Below, piece by piece: positions 9,343-19,803 of a stretch of 40,363 bases of DNA. This stretch comes from Zygnema cylindricum (taxonomy: Eukaryota > Streptophyta > Zygnematophyceae > Zygnematales > Zygnemataceae), in assembly GCA_037447655.1 (NCBI GenBank), contig JBBHKE010001565.1, positions 1-40,363 of the forward strand, given 5' to 3'. Under the pieces are notes generated by a model. It saw nothing but the letters and a program-made list of their open reading frames with translations, did no database searches and had not been told where the DNA came from. How positions within the stretch are numbered: position 1 is the first letter of the stretch; each line of letters starts with the position of its first letter. The translations under genes were made by a program, and so were the position numbers.

Positions 9343-9963
9343 CTATTCACTCAGACCAATAGCTTGTCTACAGAACTGTAATTTAGGTGCAGGCAGAGCT
9401 TTAGTAAGCATGTCTGCAACCATGTTTTCATCAGGCAAATAACACATTTTTATGACTTTAGCAAGCACTTTCTTTATGACAAAATGAAGTTTGACATTCA
9501 TGTGCTTATTCTTGAAGTGGTGGCTAAGATTGGATGAGATTGCAATTGCTGCCTGGTTGTCACACCAGATCACTTGAGGACCAGTTTGCATGTATCCCAA
9601 TTCCTATAAAAGTGCCTTCACCCATAGGAGTTCCTTGAGGGCTGAGCTTGCTGCCATATATTCCGATTCCATTTTTGACTGAGCTGTAACTTTTTGAAGT
9701 TTGCTGCTCCAACAGCAAGTTCCATTTCTAATCTGCAAAACAAAACCTATAGTAGATTTTCTGCTAGGCATGTCACCATAGCTAGCATCGCTCCAAGTTT
9801 GCATTTTTACTTCTCCTCCCCCAAGTACAAGCTTGAGATTTCGGGTTCCTGCCAGGTACCTCAAAACTCTCTTTGCAGCCTTCCAGTCTGCCTTTCTCGG
9901 ATTCTGCAGACTTCTACTTAAAGAGCCAACAGTAGTTGTAATATCAGGCCTCGTGCAATTCAT
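9343..9963 (-). pseudogene. pol: Copia-1 RNase H, copy B
   Basis: Same translation as 4264-4884, with the same internal TAG at 9604-9606. WSDASYG, ESEYMA and WCDNQAAI are all readable. Confidence 0.9.
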
Positions 9964-10885
9964 AAAATAGATGAGGCTAGCGACTACCTACCTGTATGGT
10001 TTTGATGCCATAAAGTCCTCCTCTCCTAACTCTTGGCTCTCACTTACTATAATTCCTGAATGAGAGTCACTTCCCTCTAATTTCTGCCGGAATTCCATAG
10101 GAGTTACACACCCTTTTACTTCCTTCGTTACAAATTTTTCAAGCATGGAACCTATGGCTTCCTTTTGAGTTAACATTATCTGTCTCTTATTTCTATCTCT
10201 CTCTACTTGTATCCCTAATATATATTTGGCTTCACCAAGATCCTTCATCTCAAATCTGGAGTTTATTTCATCCATAGATTTGCTAATAAGCAGCAGATCA
10301 TTTACATGTACAGCAATATAGAGTATCCCATCATTTCCTTGTAGAACATACATAGAATGATCTAAACTTAATATGTTAAAGCGTAGTCCAGTTAGGAACT
10401 CATCCAACTTCAAGTTCCATTGTCTAGGGGCTTGTTTCAGCCCATACAAAGATTTCAGCAGTTTACAGACTAGTCTTTCCTTTCCTGTCTCTTCATACAT
10501 TTATGGTTGCTTCATATAGGTAGTTTCTTCAAGCTCTCCATGAAGAAAAGTTGTCTTAACATCCATTTGATGAAATTCCATATTTTCAATTGTAGCTAGA
10601 CTTAACAAAATTCTAACAGTTGGAAACCTTACCACCGGAGAGAAGGTTTCCTCAAAATCAACTCCCTCCTTGTGATTGTAACCCTTTGCCACAAGTCTGG
10701 CTTTTTATCTCTCGATTGTTCCATCCGGATTTAACTTAACTTTGAACACCCATTTGTTGCCAATAGCTTTCCGGTCCGCGAAAGATCAACTAACTCCCAC
10801 GTTTGAGCCTCCATTATCGATTTCATCTCGTCATTTGCTGCCTCAATCCAGTGAGTTCTTTTGGTTGATGAGAAGGCCTCTCTGA
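9964..10885 (-). pseudogene. pol: Copia-1 reverse transcriptase, copy B
   Basis: Same translation as copy A, including the HVND box (10297-10308), the TAA after KQP (10501) and the TAG after KPYR (9988). Neither copy encodes an active enzyme. Confidence 0.9.
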
Positions 10886-10888
10886 TGG

Positions 10889-11458
10889 TCAGAGGTTCTC
10901 CTGAAGTTGAAGAAAGGCAAAGTGAGAACGTGATTGCAGACGGCAGCTAGATCTCCTTCCCCTCGGAAATTCTGAGGCGGAGACTGATGGCTGTCGTGCG
11001 TTCCTTGTCTGTCTTGTAATCTGTCGTGGCTGCTCCTGGAGCCTCCCAACCTGCTCATGCTGAGGCTGTACATGATCATGCTGATCAGAAGAAACTTGCT
11101 CTGCAATAGGTTGCTGAACCACTGGAAAGTAAGTGGTTTTGAAAGTATCAAAAATGACATATTCTTGAGATTTCATTTCAGCCTGTTTGTTAGTCATTGT
11201 AAATAGATCTGCTAAATCTCCTTTATCTTTTACGATAACATTTCTGGACAGCACAATCTTGTCCTTTTCTAGAACATATACCCTATACCCTTTTGAATAA
11301 TCATCATAACCCATGAGGATTCCCGGTAACCCTTTCGGCTCCATTTTCCACGTAGACTGAGAAGTATTTAGGATAAAGCATTTACTCCCAAACACTTTAA
11401 AATGACCGACTTGGGGTTTTCTACCTGTCCATTGTTCAAAAGGTGTTGTGCTAACCAA
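10889..11458 (-). pseudogene. pol: Copia-1 integrase C-terminal domain and linker, copy B
   Basis: Same motifs as copy A (WTGRKP, KVFGSKCF, GILMGYDDYSKGYRVY) with a few substitutions. Upstream (11459-11582) the integrase tail is shifted in frame. From about 11364 leftward the two copies appear identical. Confidence 0.85.
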
Positions 11459-11582
11459 TATGGCCCAAGTCTATTTTAGATATACACTGCACAATTTAGG
11501 GCCTCAACCCAGAATTTCATATCTATACTTTATCAGCAAGCATAGATATAGCACACTCTGTAACTGTTCTATTTAACCTCTC

Positions 11583-12740
11583 CTAAACACCATTTTGTTG
11601 AGGTGTGTAAGGAACAGTCAGTTGACGACTGATGCCTTCATCCAAAAGAAACTTTTTAAATTCATTTGACATATAGTCGCCTCCATTATCCGATCTGAGT
11701 TCCAAAATTGAAGTACCATGTAGCTTTTCCGCCCAAGCTTTGTAGTGTTTGAAGTGTGAAACAACCTCACTTTTCTCTTTCATGAAATACACTTTAGTAT
11801 ATCTAGAAAAATCATCAGTAAAAGTCACTATGAAGCGGACCCCCCCAGCAGATGATATTTGAGCCGGGCCCAACACATCAGAATGATCGAGTTGTAAGAC
11901 CTTCGTTGATCTGTGCTCCGATTCTTGTGGAAAAGGCAGCTGTTGAATCTTCCCCAAAGAGCAGCCATCACATGTTTTAACTGGGTGATCTTTTAAAGTA
12001 ACACCCTCTATTTTGCCAGATTTCACTATGTTGTGCAAGCTGTCATAATTAACATGACCTAGCCTTTTATGCCATAATTCAATCTCAGACATTACACACG
12101 AGTAGAGAATATCATTTTCCTTAAAATCTGCCATATCCATGCGATACATTTTGCTTTTATCTCTAGTCCCTGTAACTGCTACATTTCCCAGCTTGCTTAC
12201 AACGTGTCTACCCCCCTTAAGGGTCAATTCAAAACCTGTGCTTTCAACTAAAGACGTAGAAAACAAATCTTTTTTGAAGTCCGAAACATACAATACATTG
12301 TGTAAGGTTCTTTCAACCGACTTGCCTCCTATATCTACTAGCAATGAAACATCACCCTGAGCAGAAGTCTGGACACTCATGCCACAAGCATAGTATATAT
12401 TCTTTGCAGGTAAAGTCGTTAGAGTAGTAAAAAGGCCCTTGTTCCAACACATGTGAGCCGATGCTCGTGTATCCATGATATACCTGACGTCCTTTGATCC
12501 TTCCATCGCTACCGCCATTGCAAATAACTCCGATGTATCGTGTTCGTCGAAATCAGAGGACTCAACATCTTGAGTTACAAAAGAAAAAAACAATGATTTA
12601 TTTTGTAAACAATTACCAAAAAAGCCCTGATTAAACTGACTTTGCTGCCACCTTGGCCTATATAAACCAGTTTCATTTGCCTTCTTGAGGTTATGACAGT
12701 ACCTAAATCCATGACCTTTCTCTAAACAGTAAAATCATGT
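11583..12740 (-). pseudogene. pol: Copia-1 nucleocapsid remnant, protease and integrase, copy B
   Basis: This is the longest open stretch of the array (from 12593 down to 11583). It carries the protease with the inactivating DTRAS motif, the HHCC module (WHKRLGH, CDGC), the first catalytic Asp (HSDVLGP) and the second (RSDNGGDY). The frame stops at a TAG after PQQNGV, just before the catalytic Glu expected in the family. Copy A retains AERLNRT there but has lost about 20 bp near the first Asp. The knuckle remnant is at about 12700-12735. Confidence 0.87.
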
Positions 12741-13027
12741 AGTAAAAGACTACCTATTTTGCCTTTGATTAAACTGATTAAACTGACCTGGATTTCTAGG
12801 ACCCTAATTTTTGAGCTGATTAAACTAATTTTTTGACTGATTAAACTGTCCTCTTTTGAAAAAATATGTGTTAAAAGCCTCTACTTGCTTTTCTCCATTT
12901 AGCATTTTTGATGTAGACTCTTCTTCCAAAATAATACTGATAGCTAACTGAAGTGTCCAGTTAGACTTATCATGCTTTTTCAATTCAGCAGATGCATCTT
13001 TCATATTGCTAGGAAGACCTCTAATAA

Positions 13028-13540
13028 TTAAAGCAGCCTGCTGAAACTATGGGAAAGAGCCACCAGCACACGCATGAGAATCAATAAGAGTTTGAAAGTT
13101 ATCAGTATATTCCGCCATCGTTCCCCCATAGTATTTGTAATCCCAGATTTTTCCTGCCAACAAAAGCTCCTCTGAACATTCGCCTTCTCATAAGACGATT
13201 TGAGGGAAGTCCAGATATCAATTGCCTTCTTCATTTTGATTCGAGACATAACCATGTTCTCCGAAAGGCAAAGCTTGAGAGCGTTCCGAGCTGACGAAAT
13301 TTTCTTTGCCGATGATGGATCGGCTTCATCAAGAGATCCATCTATCACTTCCAACAAACCTGCAGTTTCAAAATATGACTCGACCATATCCGCCCAGTAA
13401 GCATACGTTTCCACATTAAAGACTGGTATTCTTGGAGACAGGCCCATAACTTGTTGTTTTATGACTACCGGTACAGGTGGAGCTGCAGCAGTAGTGGTAG
13501 AAGTAGACATAACTTTAACCGAAGCTGACCAAGAAACCAA
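13028..13540 (-). pseudogene. gag: Copia-1 Gag N-terminal part, copy B
   Basis: The translation is the same as 7929-8441, including the frame that starts inside the LTR and passes through the primer-binding site (ATG at 13447) and the same shift after YEKANVQ. Any transcript of this copy would come from the right LTR. The lesion shared with copy A shows that Gag was already broken when the array duplicated. Confidence 0.8.
13441..13450 (-). promoter_or_regulatory. Primer-binding site, initiator tRNA-Met anticodon arm (copy B)
   Basis: Same site as 8342-8351, one base inside the right LTR. The ATG at 13447-13445 is in frame with Gag. Confidence 0.75.
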
Positions 13541-14417
13541 TCAAACACTGAGGTTTCACTCACTATAAAACCTGATCCACAAGTACAATTTACACCAAAT
13601 TCAGCATAGAATATCACCTGTATACACACTGTCAATTCCCAAAATTACAACACAATTGAACCAGTAAACCATAAGATATGACATCTGCAAGTTTCACAAA
13701 AACTGCATTCAGATTTGCATTATCTCAAAACTGGTTTACAAAATATTTCTAAGTCCTAAACTTTTATACACTGAGTGTCTATCTACTGATCCTTTCGACG
13801 AATCAGACTGTAGTATTTGAATAGTCGTACTGTATTATAGTACGACAGAGTACCTAATGTACTTCCAAAAATTCCCGTTTGCCATTAACCTAAATCAAAC
13901 AGTGTCACACTAAACTTAAATTCACTAAACTCCAAAAACCGTTTGTTCAGGTTTTCTTCATTTGGCGCCGTACACACAATGTTGCTGCTTAGTTAGCAGT
14001 AGTCAAATAAGTCCAACCGGCTGTGGTTAATCTTGTACGAATATTTGGAGTGCTTACGGAGTACTTCGTCAACTGTGGTCCACACTCAAAACGTCACCGT
14101 TAGTTCAGTTCAAATTGACGTCCTGTATTTATTCTTCATATTTGTTTTCCCAGATGTACGGTATTCCTTTTCGTCCATCTGATTTGCCGGTTTGACTTCG
14201 TTCGATGTGTTACATGTGTCAAGATTCATTTCGCCTTTTCTGTGTTGTCCCTCATACTGACGCGTGTCTATCAGACTGTACACTTTACTCCATAGTTACT
14301 CATCCACTGTCACACTATACAAGGTAAGTATTACAACTTCAAAGACCTAGAAATATTCCAAGTTATAAACCTCCCCTCACAGCCCTATCTACTGAGTATA
14401 AAGCTTTGAAACCAACA
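13452..14417 (-). repeat. Copia-1 outer LTR (5' LTR of copy B)
   Basis: This 966-bp LTR differs from the other two at roughly 45 positions after the equivalent of 8563 (about 6% by hand count). It agrees with the middle LTR before that point. It ends CCAACA and is followed by the target duplication CCTAC (14418-14422). Confidence 0.92.
13761..13768 (-). promoter_or_regulatory. Putative TATA box, right LTR
   Basis: TATAAAAG on the minus strand, in the position expected for the promoter of copy B. Confidence 0.5.
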
Positions 14418-14422
14418 CCTAC
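14418..14422 (+). repeat. Target-site duplication CCTAC, right
   Basis: CCTAC directly follows the right outer LTR and matches 3269-3273. Confidence 0.85.
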
Positions 14423-14426
14423 AGCA

Positions 14427-14801
14427 CACCGTGTCCGCTAATAGTGCTAATGTTAGTTAATATTAGTATTAGATGTAGGATTGTCAATCCGACAATTGCG
14501 ATTGAGGGTTAAAAGGGAATATTGTATTACCTTCGGATTTGTGGTTACGAATCAAAAAACATGACTCATATTTATAGTGACAAGATGTTTAAAGTGGCGA
14601 AACAAATTTAAACATGAAAATACAATTATAAAACGTGTTATGGTAAACCAATCAGGGTACAAAAACAAAGAACAAAAAGCATTTAAAAACTACCATATGC
14701 AAAGTAAATAAAACGAAAAGTAATACAAACTAAAACAGGTAACCACCGAACCAATTGGAATTATCGAAGAATAGTAACCACATAGGGAATAAACCTACAA
14801 T
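14427..14801. other. TIR-element remnant and gene-free spacer
   Basis: A left terminus of the TA-type TIR family (CACCGTGTCCGCTAATAG) starts at 14427, right beside the copia insertion point. The following sequence (GATTGTCAATCCGACAATTGCG and on) resembles the interior of the element at 39961-40177. A right terminus is not recognisable. The rest to 14801 holds no supportable gene. Confidence 0.45.
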
Positions 14802-14806
14802 AGATG

Positions 14807-15783
14807 TGCAACAAGAATAGTGGACCAAACTTATTCATAAATGGGTATTTAAGTGTTACGAATATTGAGTTTTGAATTTGGTAGACGTCCGCGAAAAAAT
14901 CACACAGTTTAGAGTTGTATTTTAAAAGATATAGTGATCGATGTATTTAGGCGACAGCGCGAGGTCAAAATAACGAGTGGGTGTGCATTGTAACGGGTTA
15001 AGGGTTGAACTTGCCGCGGAATTTCAGGCGCACGTTTAAAAAGTACCAAATAAATTAATATTTCGTTTGGTCACACGATAGTTCGTTTCGTACAATTTTA
15101 GTACGGAACGTCACTTTCACTTTATGGAATTTCGAAGGTAGTTTTGTGTGTGAAATTTGCGACGCACGTTCGTGCAAAGTCGTATTTTGATTGGCGCGCA
15201 CTTTTGCACGTAAATGTTTTGTAGTGAAATGTAGCGTTTGAAATGTTAGTAAATCCTACGTATTTAAGAAGAGATTTTGCAAGTTTTGTAAAGGTCAGTT
15301 TGAGTTCTAGCTGGACAATGATTGGCCCACGTAAAACCTGTTCAATGGAGCGTTGACTCTGGCCTGGCGAGTCCACTGCGATGTTGGATAATTACGGAAG
15401 TCTAAGAGTCTAAGAGAAGAGTAGACATCTTTTCCTTTGGAAAAATTTGTGGAAGTTGTGACTGATCTTGGTCTTGAGGGAATAATACCAAATTAGAGCA
15501 ATGGCATTTTTGTATTGAAATCTCTTACTAACTATGTAGTGTTTTAGTTAAGAGATAGAATTATTAAGAATGGAGAGTAGTGGAAAACACTTTAAAAGAA
15601 AGGTTGAGCCACGAGGGCAAGAGACCACGCAAATGTTATGTGGACAGAAGTTATTTCTATTTTAAAGTTTATCCTTATGTGAGTGCTTTCCAATGTGAAT
15701 GTGTAATTTTCCAATGTGTGAAATGTGTGGTTGAAATCGGTTGAAGTAATGGGATTTTGTGAGAGGTAAGAAATCATGTCATA
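14807..15783 (+). repeat. Gypsy-1 5' LTR
   Basis: It starts TGCAACAAGAATAG after AGATG and aligns base for base at its start with the 3' LTR (TGTCACAGTAATAG). The end is eroded (ATGTCATA against TTGTTACA in the 3' LTR). It contains the conserved hairpin around 15084-15110. Confidence 0.88.
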
Positions 15784-15785
15784 TT

Positions 15786-15797
15786 TGGTACCAAAGC
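15786..15797 (+). promoter_or_regulatory. Gypsy-1 primer-binding site (degenerate, initiator tRNA-Met 3' end)
   Basis: TGGTACCAAAGC starts about 2 bp after the LTR. It matches TGGTATCAGAGC, the complement of the 3' end of initiator tRNA-Met, at 10 of 12 bases. This is conventional priming, unlike the two copia families in this window. Confidence 0.6.
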
Positions 15798-16560
15798 TTT
15801 GGTTAGAAACCAAAGAGAAGCTTGCTCACATGAAAATCGACTGGCGTCACCGGTGAGGATGCTCTAACCTTTGTCAGTTGAACCACAATGTCAAGTGGTT
15901 GGGGATTGGAGGGAAACTAAAGGACCAGACTACCAACGGCCGCTCGTTAGATGTGGGGCGTGCTTAGGTTCTAAGAACTCAGGCAGGGTGGGCAATGTAG
16001 CCACCGTTGAAGCTCACTCCAATTATATAGAGGCCAAACAAACTTGCCTTCTTCTATCAATGAATCATATGTAGAGGGAGGGCTTGAAGCCATGAAACGT
16101 GAGGATGTGAGGTTAGATTTGAAAAGATCATGATGTAAAGGGAAATGGGAAATTTGCTATTGGAGGAGAAGAAAAGTGGAGTACTTTACTTCTTTAATAG
16201 CAAATGAGTCTAGAAATGACTCAAAACTTTTCAAACCCTAAATTATTACCTCTGATTGCTCTTAGTTTTGTTGGCAAAATTTGTGGTTGAATATTACCTT
16301 TGAGAGCTTTCACTTTTGCTGTTGCAAAATTTGTGGGAAATTCTCACCTTTCTTATTCAATGTTTAAGAAATTGAAGAATTAAATTTGCACTAATTTACT
16401 TTCAATGTCTTATTAATTTCTCAGATTTTGATCTATTTCAAAGGATTTGTTAACGAGAAGAAGTCTTAGATTGGAGCAACCAGATGACTTCAAACCTGCA
16501 ATAAATTTCTTTGGGGAATCATATTATATCTTTATTTTTGCTCGATTTCATTTTGTGATA
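15798..16560 (+). other. Gypsy-1 untranslated leader
   Basis: About 760 bp between the primer-binding site and the Gag ATG. No credible gene. It is homologous to about 25025-25650 in copy 2. Conservation between copies follows the nucleotide level, as expected for a leader. Confidence 0.7.
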
Positions 16561-17825
16561 ATGGCATATTGTGCATGGAAACGTAAAATGGAAAATGCTT
16601 TGAATGTTTTGAAGAAACGTACTATGATTGGTCAAAAGATTTAATAATCATGTTGATGTTGTGGATGAAACAATTTTTGAATTGAAGGATGTTAAAGAAA
16701 ACTGCAATATTTCAAATCACAAATTGGATGAGCTAATTAATTTAATTCACACCAGAAATGATGTTAATGACCAAAAGGGTGAAAGTAGTAAGAGAAATGC
16801 GAGTTTGAGGGAGGATGATCATGATAGACCTCAGACGATAACACATACAAAGTTGTCTATGAGTGAGGCACCATCTTTTGATGGTAAGTAGATTGATGAG
16901 TTAGATGCTTGGATTTTTCATATAGAGCATTATTTAGAATCTAGATATTGTGATCGTGTTGATTATATTTATTTTGCTGTTAGCTGTCTAAAAGGTGATG
17001 TTCATATTTGGTATTACACTCAGATGAGGTCAAATATGATTCATGATAATGATGATTGGGAATCTTTTGAGACCGCGATCAAATCGTGTTTCTTGTCTGT
17101 CACTAGTAAATCCAAAATCGAAGAAAAACCCAAAATCAAAGAAAAGTGGTTGAACTGTAAGCAGACAGGAAATGTGAAAGATTATACTGTGGAATTTGAC
17201 TCATCTAGCATTCATGGTATGGGTTTGAGTGATGAAATGGATGAGTTGCATTTCTTGAACTATCTTAATCCTATACTGAAATCAGAACTAAAACATTAAC
17301 AATTTATTAATTTGAAAGAATTCCAAATATTTGAGGATCAATAGGGGTATATTCGGGAAACTCGATCACTCTGGGGTAATTTGAATGAAGTATCAGAGTG
17401 GGGTGAGGAGGAATTTGTGGAAGAGGGTCCGAATGTGCGTCTGGTGAATAGGCGAAATATCTTTAAGGGAAATCAAAGAGGTGGACAGAGTGTTAATGTA
17501 GGAAACAAATTTAACAATAGAGGGGAATGTAATAAGAGTCCTAAACGAAGTATTAATGCTCGGAAACCCAATATTAACATTCCCACATGCACTATCTATC
17601 AGAAAAAAAGTCATAGGGTATTTGAGTGTGCACAACTGAAAAAAATTAACGGAGGTCATAGGGCATTTGAGTGTGCACAACTGAAGAAAATAAACTATTA
17701 TATATGTGGAGAGGAGGGAGATTACAGCAGAGAGTGCACAAAACCGAAAAAGAAAGTCACTTGTTTTAAATGCGGGGGTCCAGATCATTACGCTAAGGAC
17801 TATACAGATGAGGGATCTCTTAAAA
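16561..17825 (+). pseudogene. gag: Gypsy-1 Gag (capsid and nucleocapsid)
   Basis: The start is taken at ATG 16561, which copy 2 shares (25651); upstream sequence is not conserved as protein. Readable segments are 16561-16644, 16628-16891, 17024-17299 and 17381-17825, separated by frameshifts and stops. They include an ETIFELK coiled region, IDELDAW-type capsid sequence and a basic nucleocapsid. The nucleocapsid has zinc-knuckle remnants: YYICGEEGDYSREC (first Cys lost) and CFKCGGPDHYAKDY (last Cys changed to Tyr). A 45-bp tandem duplication lies at about 17610-17697. Confidence 0.85.
17610..17697 (+). repeat. Tandem duplication inside Gypsy-1 nucleocapsid
   Basis: GTCATAGGGTATTTGAGTG and its near copy GTCATAGGGCATTTGAGTG begin about 45 bp apart, giving a doubled FECAQLKKIN segment. 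Copy 2 has a single unit. The duplication keeps the reading frame. Confidence 0.8.
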
Positions 17826-18190
17826 CAGTTGATATCCAAGGTTATAAAATGGAAGTTCTATGTGAAAAAATGAATTTGGGTAGTGAGGAGCTAATACCGG
17901 GTAATCCTTGGTTAACGGAACATAACCCTTAAATTAATAGGGAAACTAACACCTTGAGAGTGAAATCTCAGAATAGCTGGAAGGTTTTGCAAGCATTACT
18001 TTCGAAGAAATTGCATATGAATCATATAAATTACATAACCAAATTGGGAGTGGAAGTTTTGATTTATGCTAAACAATTTAAAAAGCATTTAAAAGATAAA
18101 ACAAATCATGCTTTCTTGTTATTAGTAATCGAGGCAGTTACTGATAAAGGGGGGGGAGAAAACAATAACATTGATGTTATTCATAAATAA
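17826..18190 (+). pseudogene. pol: Gypsy-1 protease C-terminal remnant and spacer
   Basis: Right after the nucleocapsid the sequence jumps to the equivalent of 27372 in copy 2 (VDIQGYKMEV, LGSEELIPGNPWL). The catalytic DSGA part of the protease is absent, about 480 bp relative to copy 2. The spacer (17954-18190) continues towards RT and contains an 8-G run preceded by AAA (about 18148-18155). Confidence 0.8.
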
Positions 18191-18268
18191 GACACGACTA
18201 AAAATCTTGAAAAACAAAAATCTGATTTCGTCACTGAGATAAATACATTTGATGCTGTTGTTAAAGAT

Positions 18269-18970
18269 TTGATTTTTAAATTTCAAGATGTTTTCCCAAG
18301 TGATTTACCCTCAGGAATGCAACCTTCCCGAGATGTGGAATATAAAATTAACCTTGAACTTGGATGTAATCGTTCAGTCATAGAAATTTCTAAGCACAGT
18401 TTCTTTCAACAAAAGGAGTTAAAGAAACTGATCAAAAAGCTTTTGGAGAAAGGACATATTCAGCCTAGCAAATCACCATTCGGAGCACCAGTTCTCTTTG
18501 TTAAAAAGAAGGAGGGAACGTTGAGAATGAATATCGACTATCGTAGTCTTAACAAGATTACGGTGAAGGATAAGTATCCGTTACCTTTAATTTTATATTT
18601 GATAGATCGTTTGAAAGGTGCTAAATTTTTTTCTTTGATTGATCTGTGTAGTGGCTTTAATCAGGTGCCAAGTAGAACCGAAGATGTTGAAAAAACTGCT
18701 TTTAGAACTAGAGTCGGTCATTTTGAATGGATAGTGATACCATTTGGTTTGACGAATGCACCGCCTACTTATCAAAGATTAATGAACCAAACCTTTTCAG
18801 ATTATATAGATGAGTTTGATCAGGTGTTTATAGATGATAACTAATTTACAGCGAATCTAAAGAACAACATGTAATTCATTTAAGGAAAGTGTTGGAAAGG
18901 TTAAGGGAAAGAAAACTATATAGAAAGTTGTCAAAATCCAGTTTTCTTAAAATTGAATAATTATTTTTGG
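18269..18970 (+). pseudogene. pol: Gypsy-1 reverse transcriptase
   Basis: A well-preserved Ty3-type RT: QVPS-proximal motifs, [20 protein letters not shown], then [28 protein letters not shown] (first catalytic Asp), [16 protein letters not shown], and the FIDD box at the end of the open frame (18844). Where copy 2 reads DILIYSES, this copy has a stop right after IDDN. The thumb region continues in broken frames to about 18970. There are fewer lesions here than in RNase H. Confidence 0.92.
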
Positions 18971-19640
18971 GACATATAGTTAGTGGGAAGGTGTTAAAAC
19001 AGATCCATCCAAAATTACTACAATCCAAAATTGGAAGAAACCCACAAATGTCACAGAAGTTCGATCATTTTTGGGATTAGCCACTTCTAACAAAAAATTT
19101 ATCAGAAACTTCAGTATAATTGCCGCACCTTTGACAGATTTACTTTGGGAGAGGAAGAGGTTTGTGTGGGGAGCCGATTAAGAGAGAGCTTTCGAGGAAT
19201 TAAAAGGCAAATTGACCTCTGCCCCTACACTGGTGTAACTTGGTGCTGCTGGGAAATTTGAAATTTTGATCACTATTGATGCATCTGATAAAGGTCTATA
19301 AGTGCAGTCATAATTCAAAAAGTGAAAAAACATTTTCATTCTACTGCTTTTGAGTCCAAGAAATTCAATGATGCTGAAAAGAACTTTCCGACACAGGAAA
19401 AGGAATTACTTGCAATAGTTCATGCATTGGTGAAATGACGTTGTTATTTACATAATAAAGAATTTACAGTTCATTGTGATAATAAGGCACTCTCCTATCT
19501 ACAAAGAATAAGTGATGCCCAGATTATGACTGGTAGACAAGTTAGGTGGATGCAAAAATTGGCATATTTTAAATTTAAGTCATACATATTTTTGGAAAGA
19601 CAAATGTAGTCGCAGATCTTTTAAGTAGATGTTTTGAGAT
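18971..19640 (+). pseudogene. pol: Gypsy-1 RNase H
   Basis: Out-of-frame pieces match copy 2: ERAFEELKGKLTSAPTL, ITIDASDKGL (catalytic Asp region), KNFPTQEKELLAIVHALVK, VHCDNKALSYLQRISDAQ, and a KTNVVADLLSRC-type end. Stops occur after TLV and after DKGL. It joins RT to integrase as expected for Ty3/gypsy. Confidence 0.82.
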
Positions 19641-19803
19641 AAGCGTGATGGTTTGGGATGAATTGTTTTTAGATGCTGTTAGAAATGGTTATGATCAAGA
19701 TCCTTATTTTGCTATGATTTGCAATAATTTTTTGGGAGGGAATTCCGACCCATTGAATGAGAGGCATGTCAAATAATTTAGAATAGAAGATGGTTTTCTG
19801 TAT

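Larger units (their letters stand above)
3274..14417 (-). mobile_element. Tandem copia (Ty1) element: three LTRs, two internal regions, one target duplication
   Basis: The array is LTR (3274-4240), internal A (4241-8352), LTR (8353-9319), internal B (9320-13451), LTR (13452-14417). LTR ends are TGTTG and CAACA. The order gag-PR-IN-RT-RNase H on the minus strand is that of Ty1/copia. One 5-bp target duplication (CCTAC) flanks the whole array, so it entered as one insertion. Both internal copies share the same stop codons in RT and RNase H, so duplication followed inactivation. Internal A and B look identical by eye except for one block (6285-7195 against 11364-12294). Confidence 0.92.

Noticed and set aside
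15871-16074. Frame in the Gypsy-1 leader
   Set aside because: The homologous leader in copy 2 does not keep it open, so it is not a conserved leader peptide.
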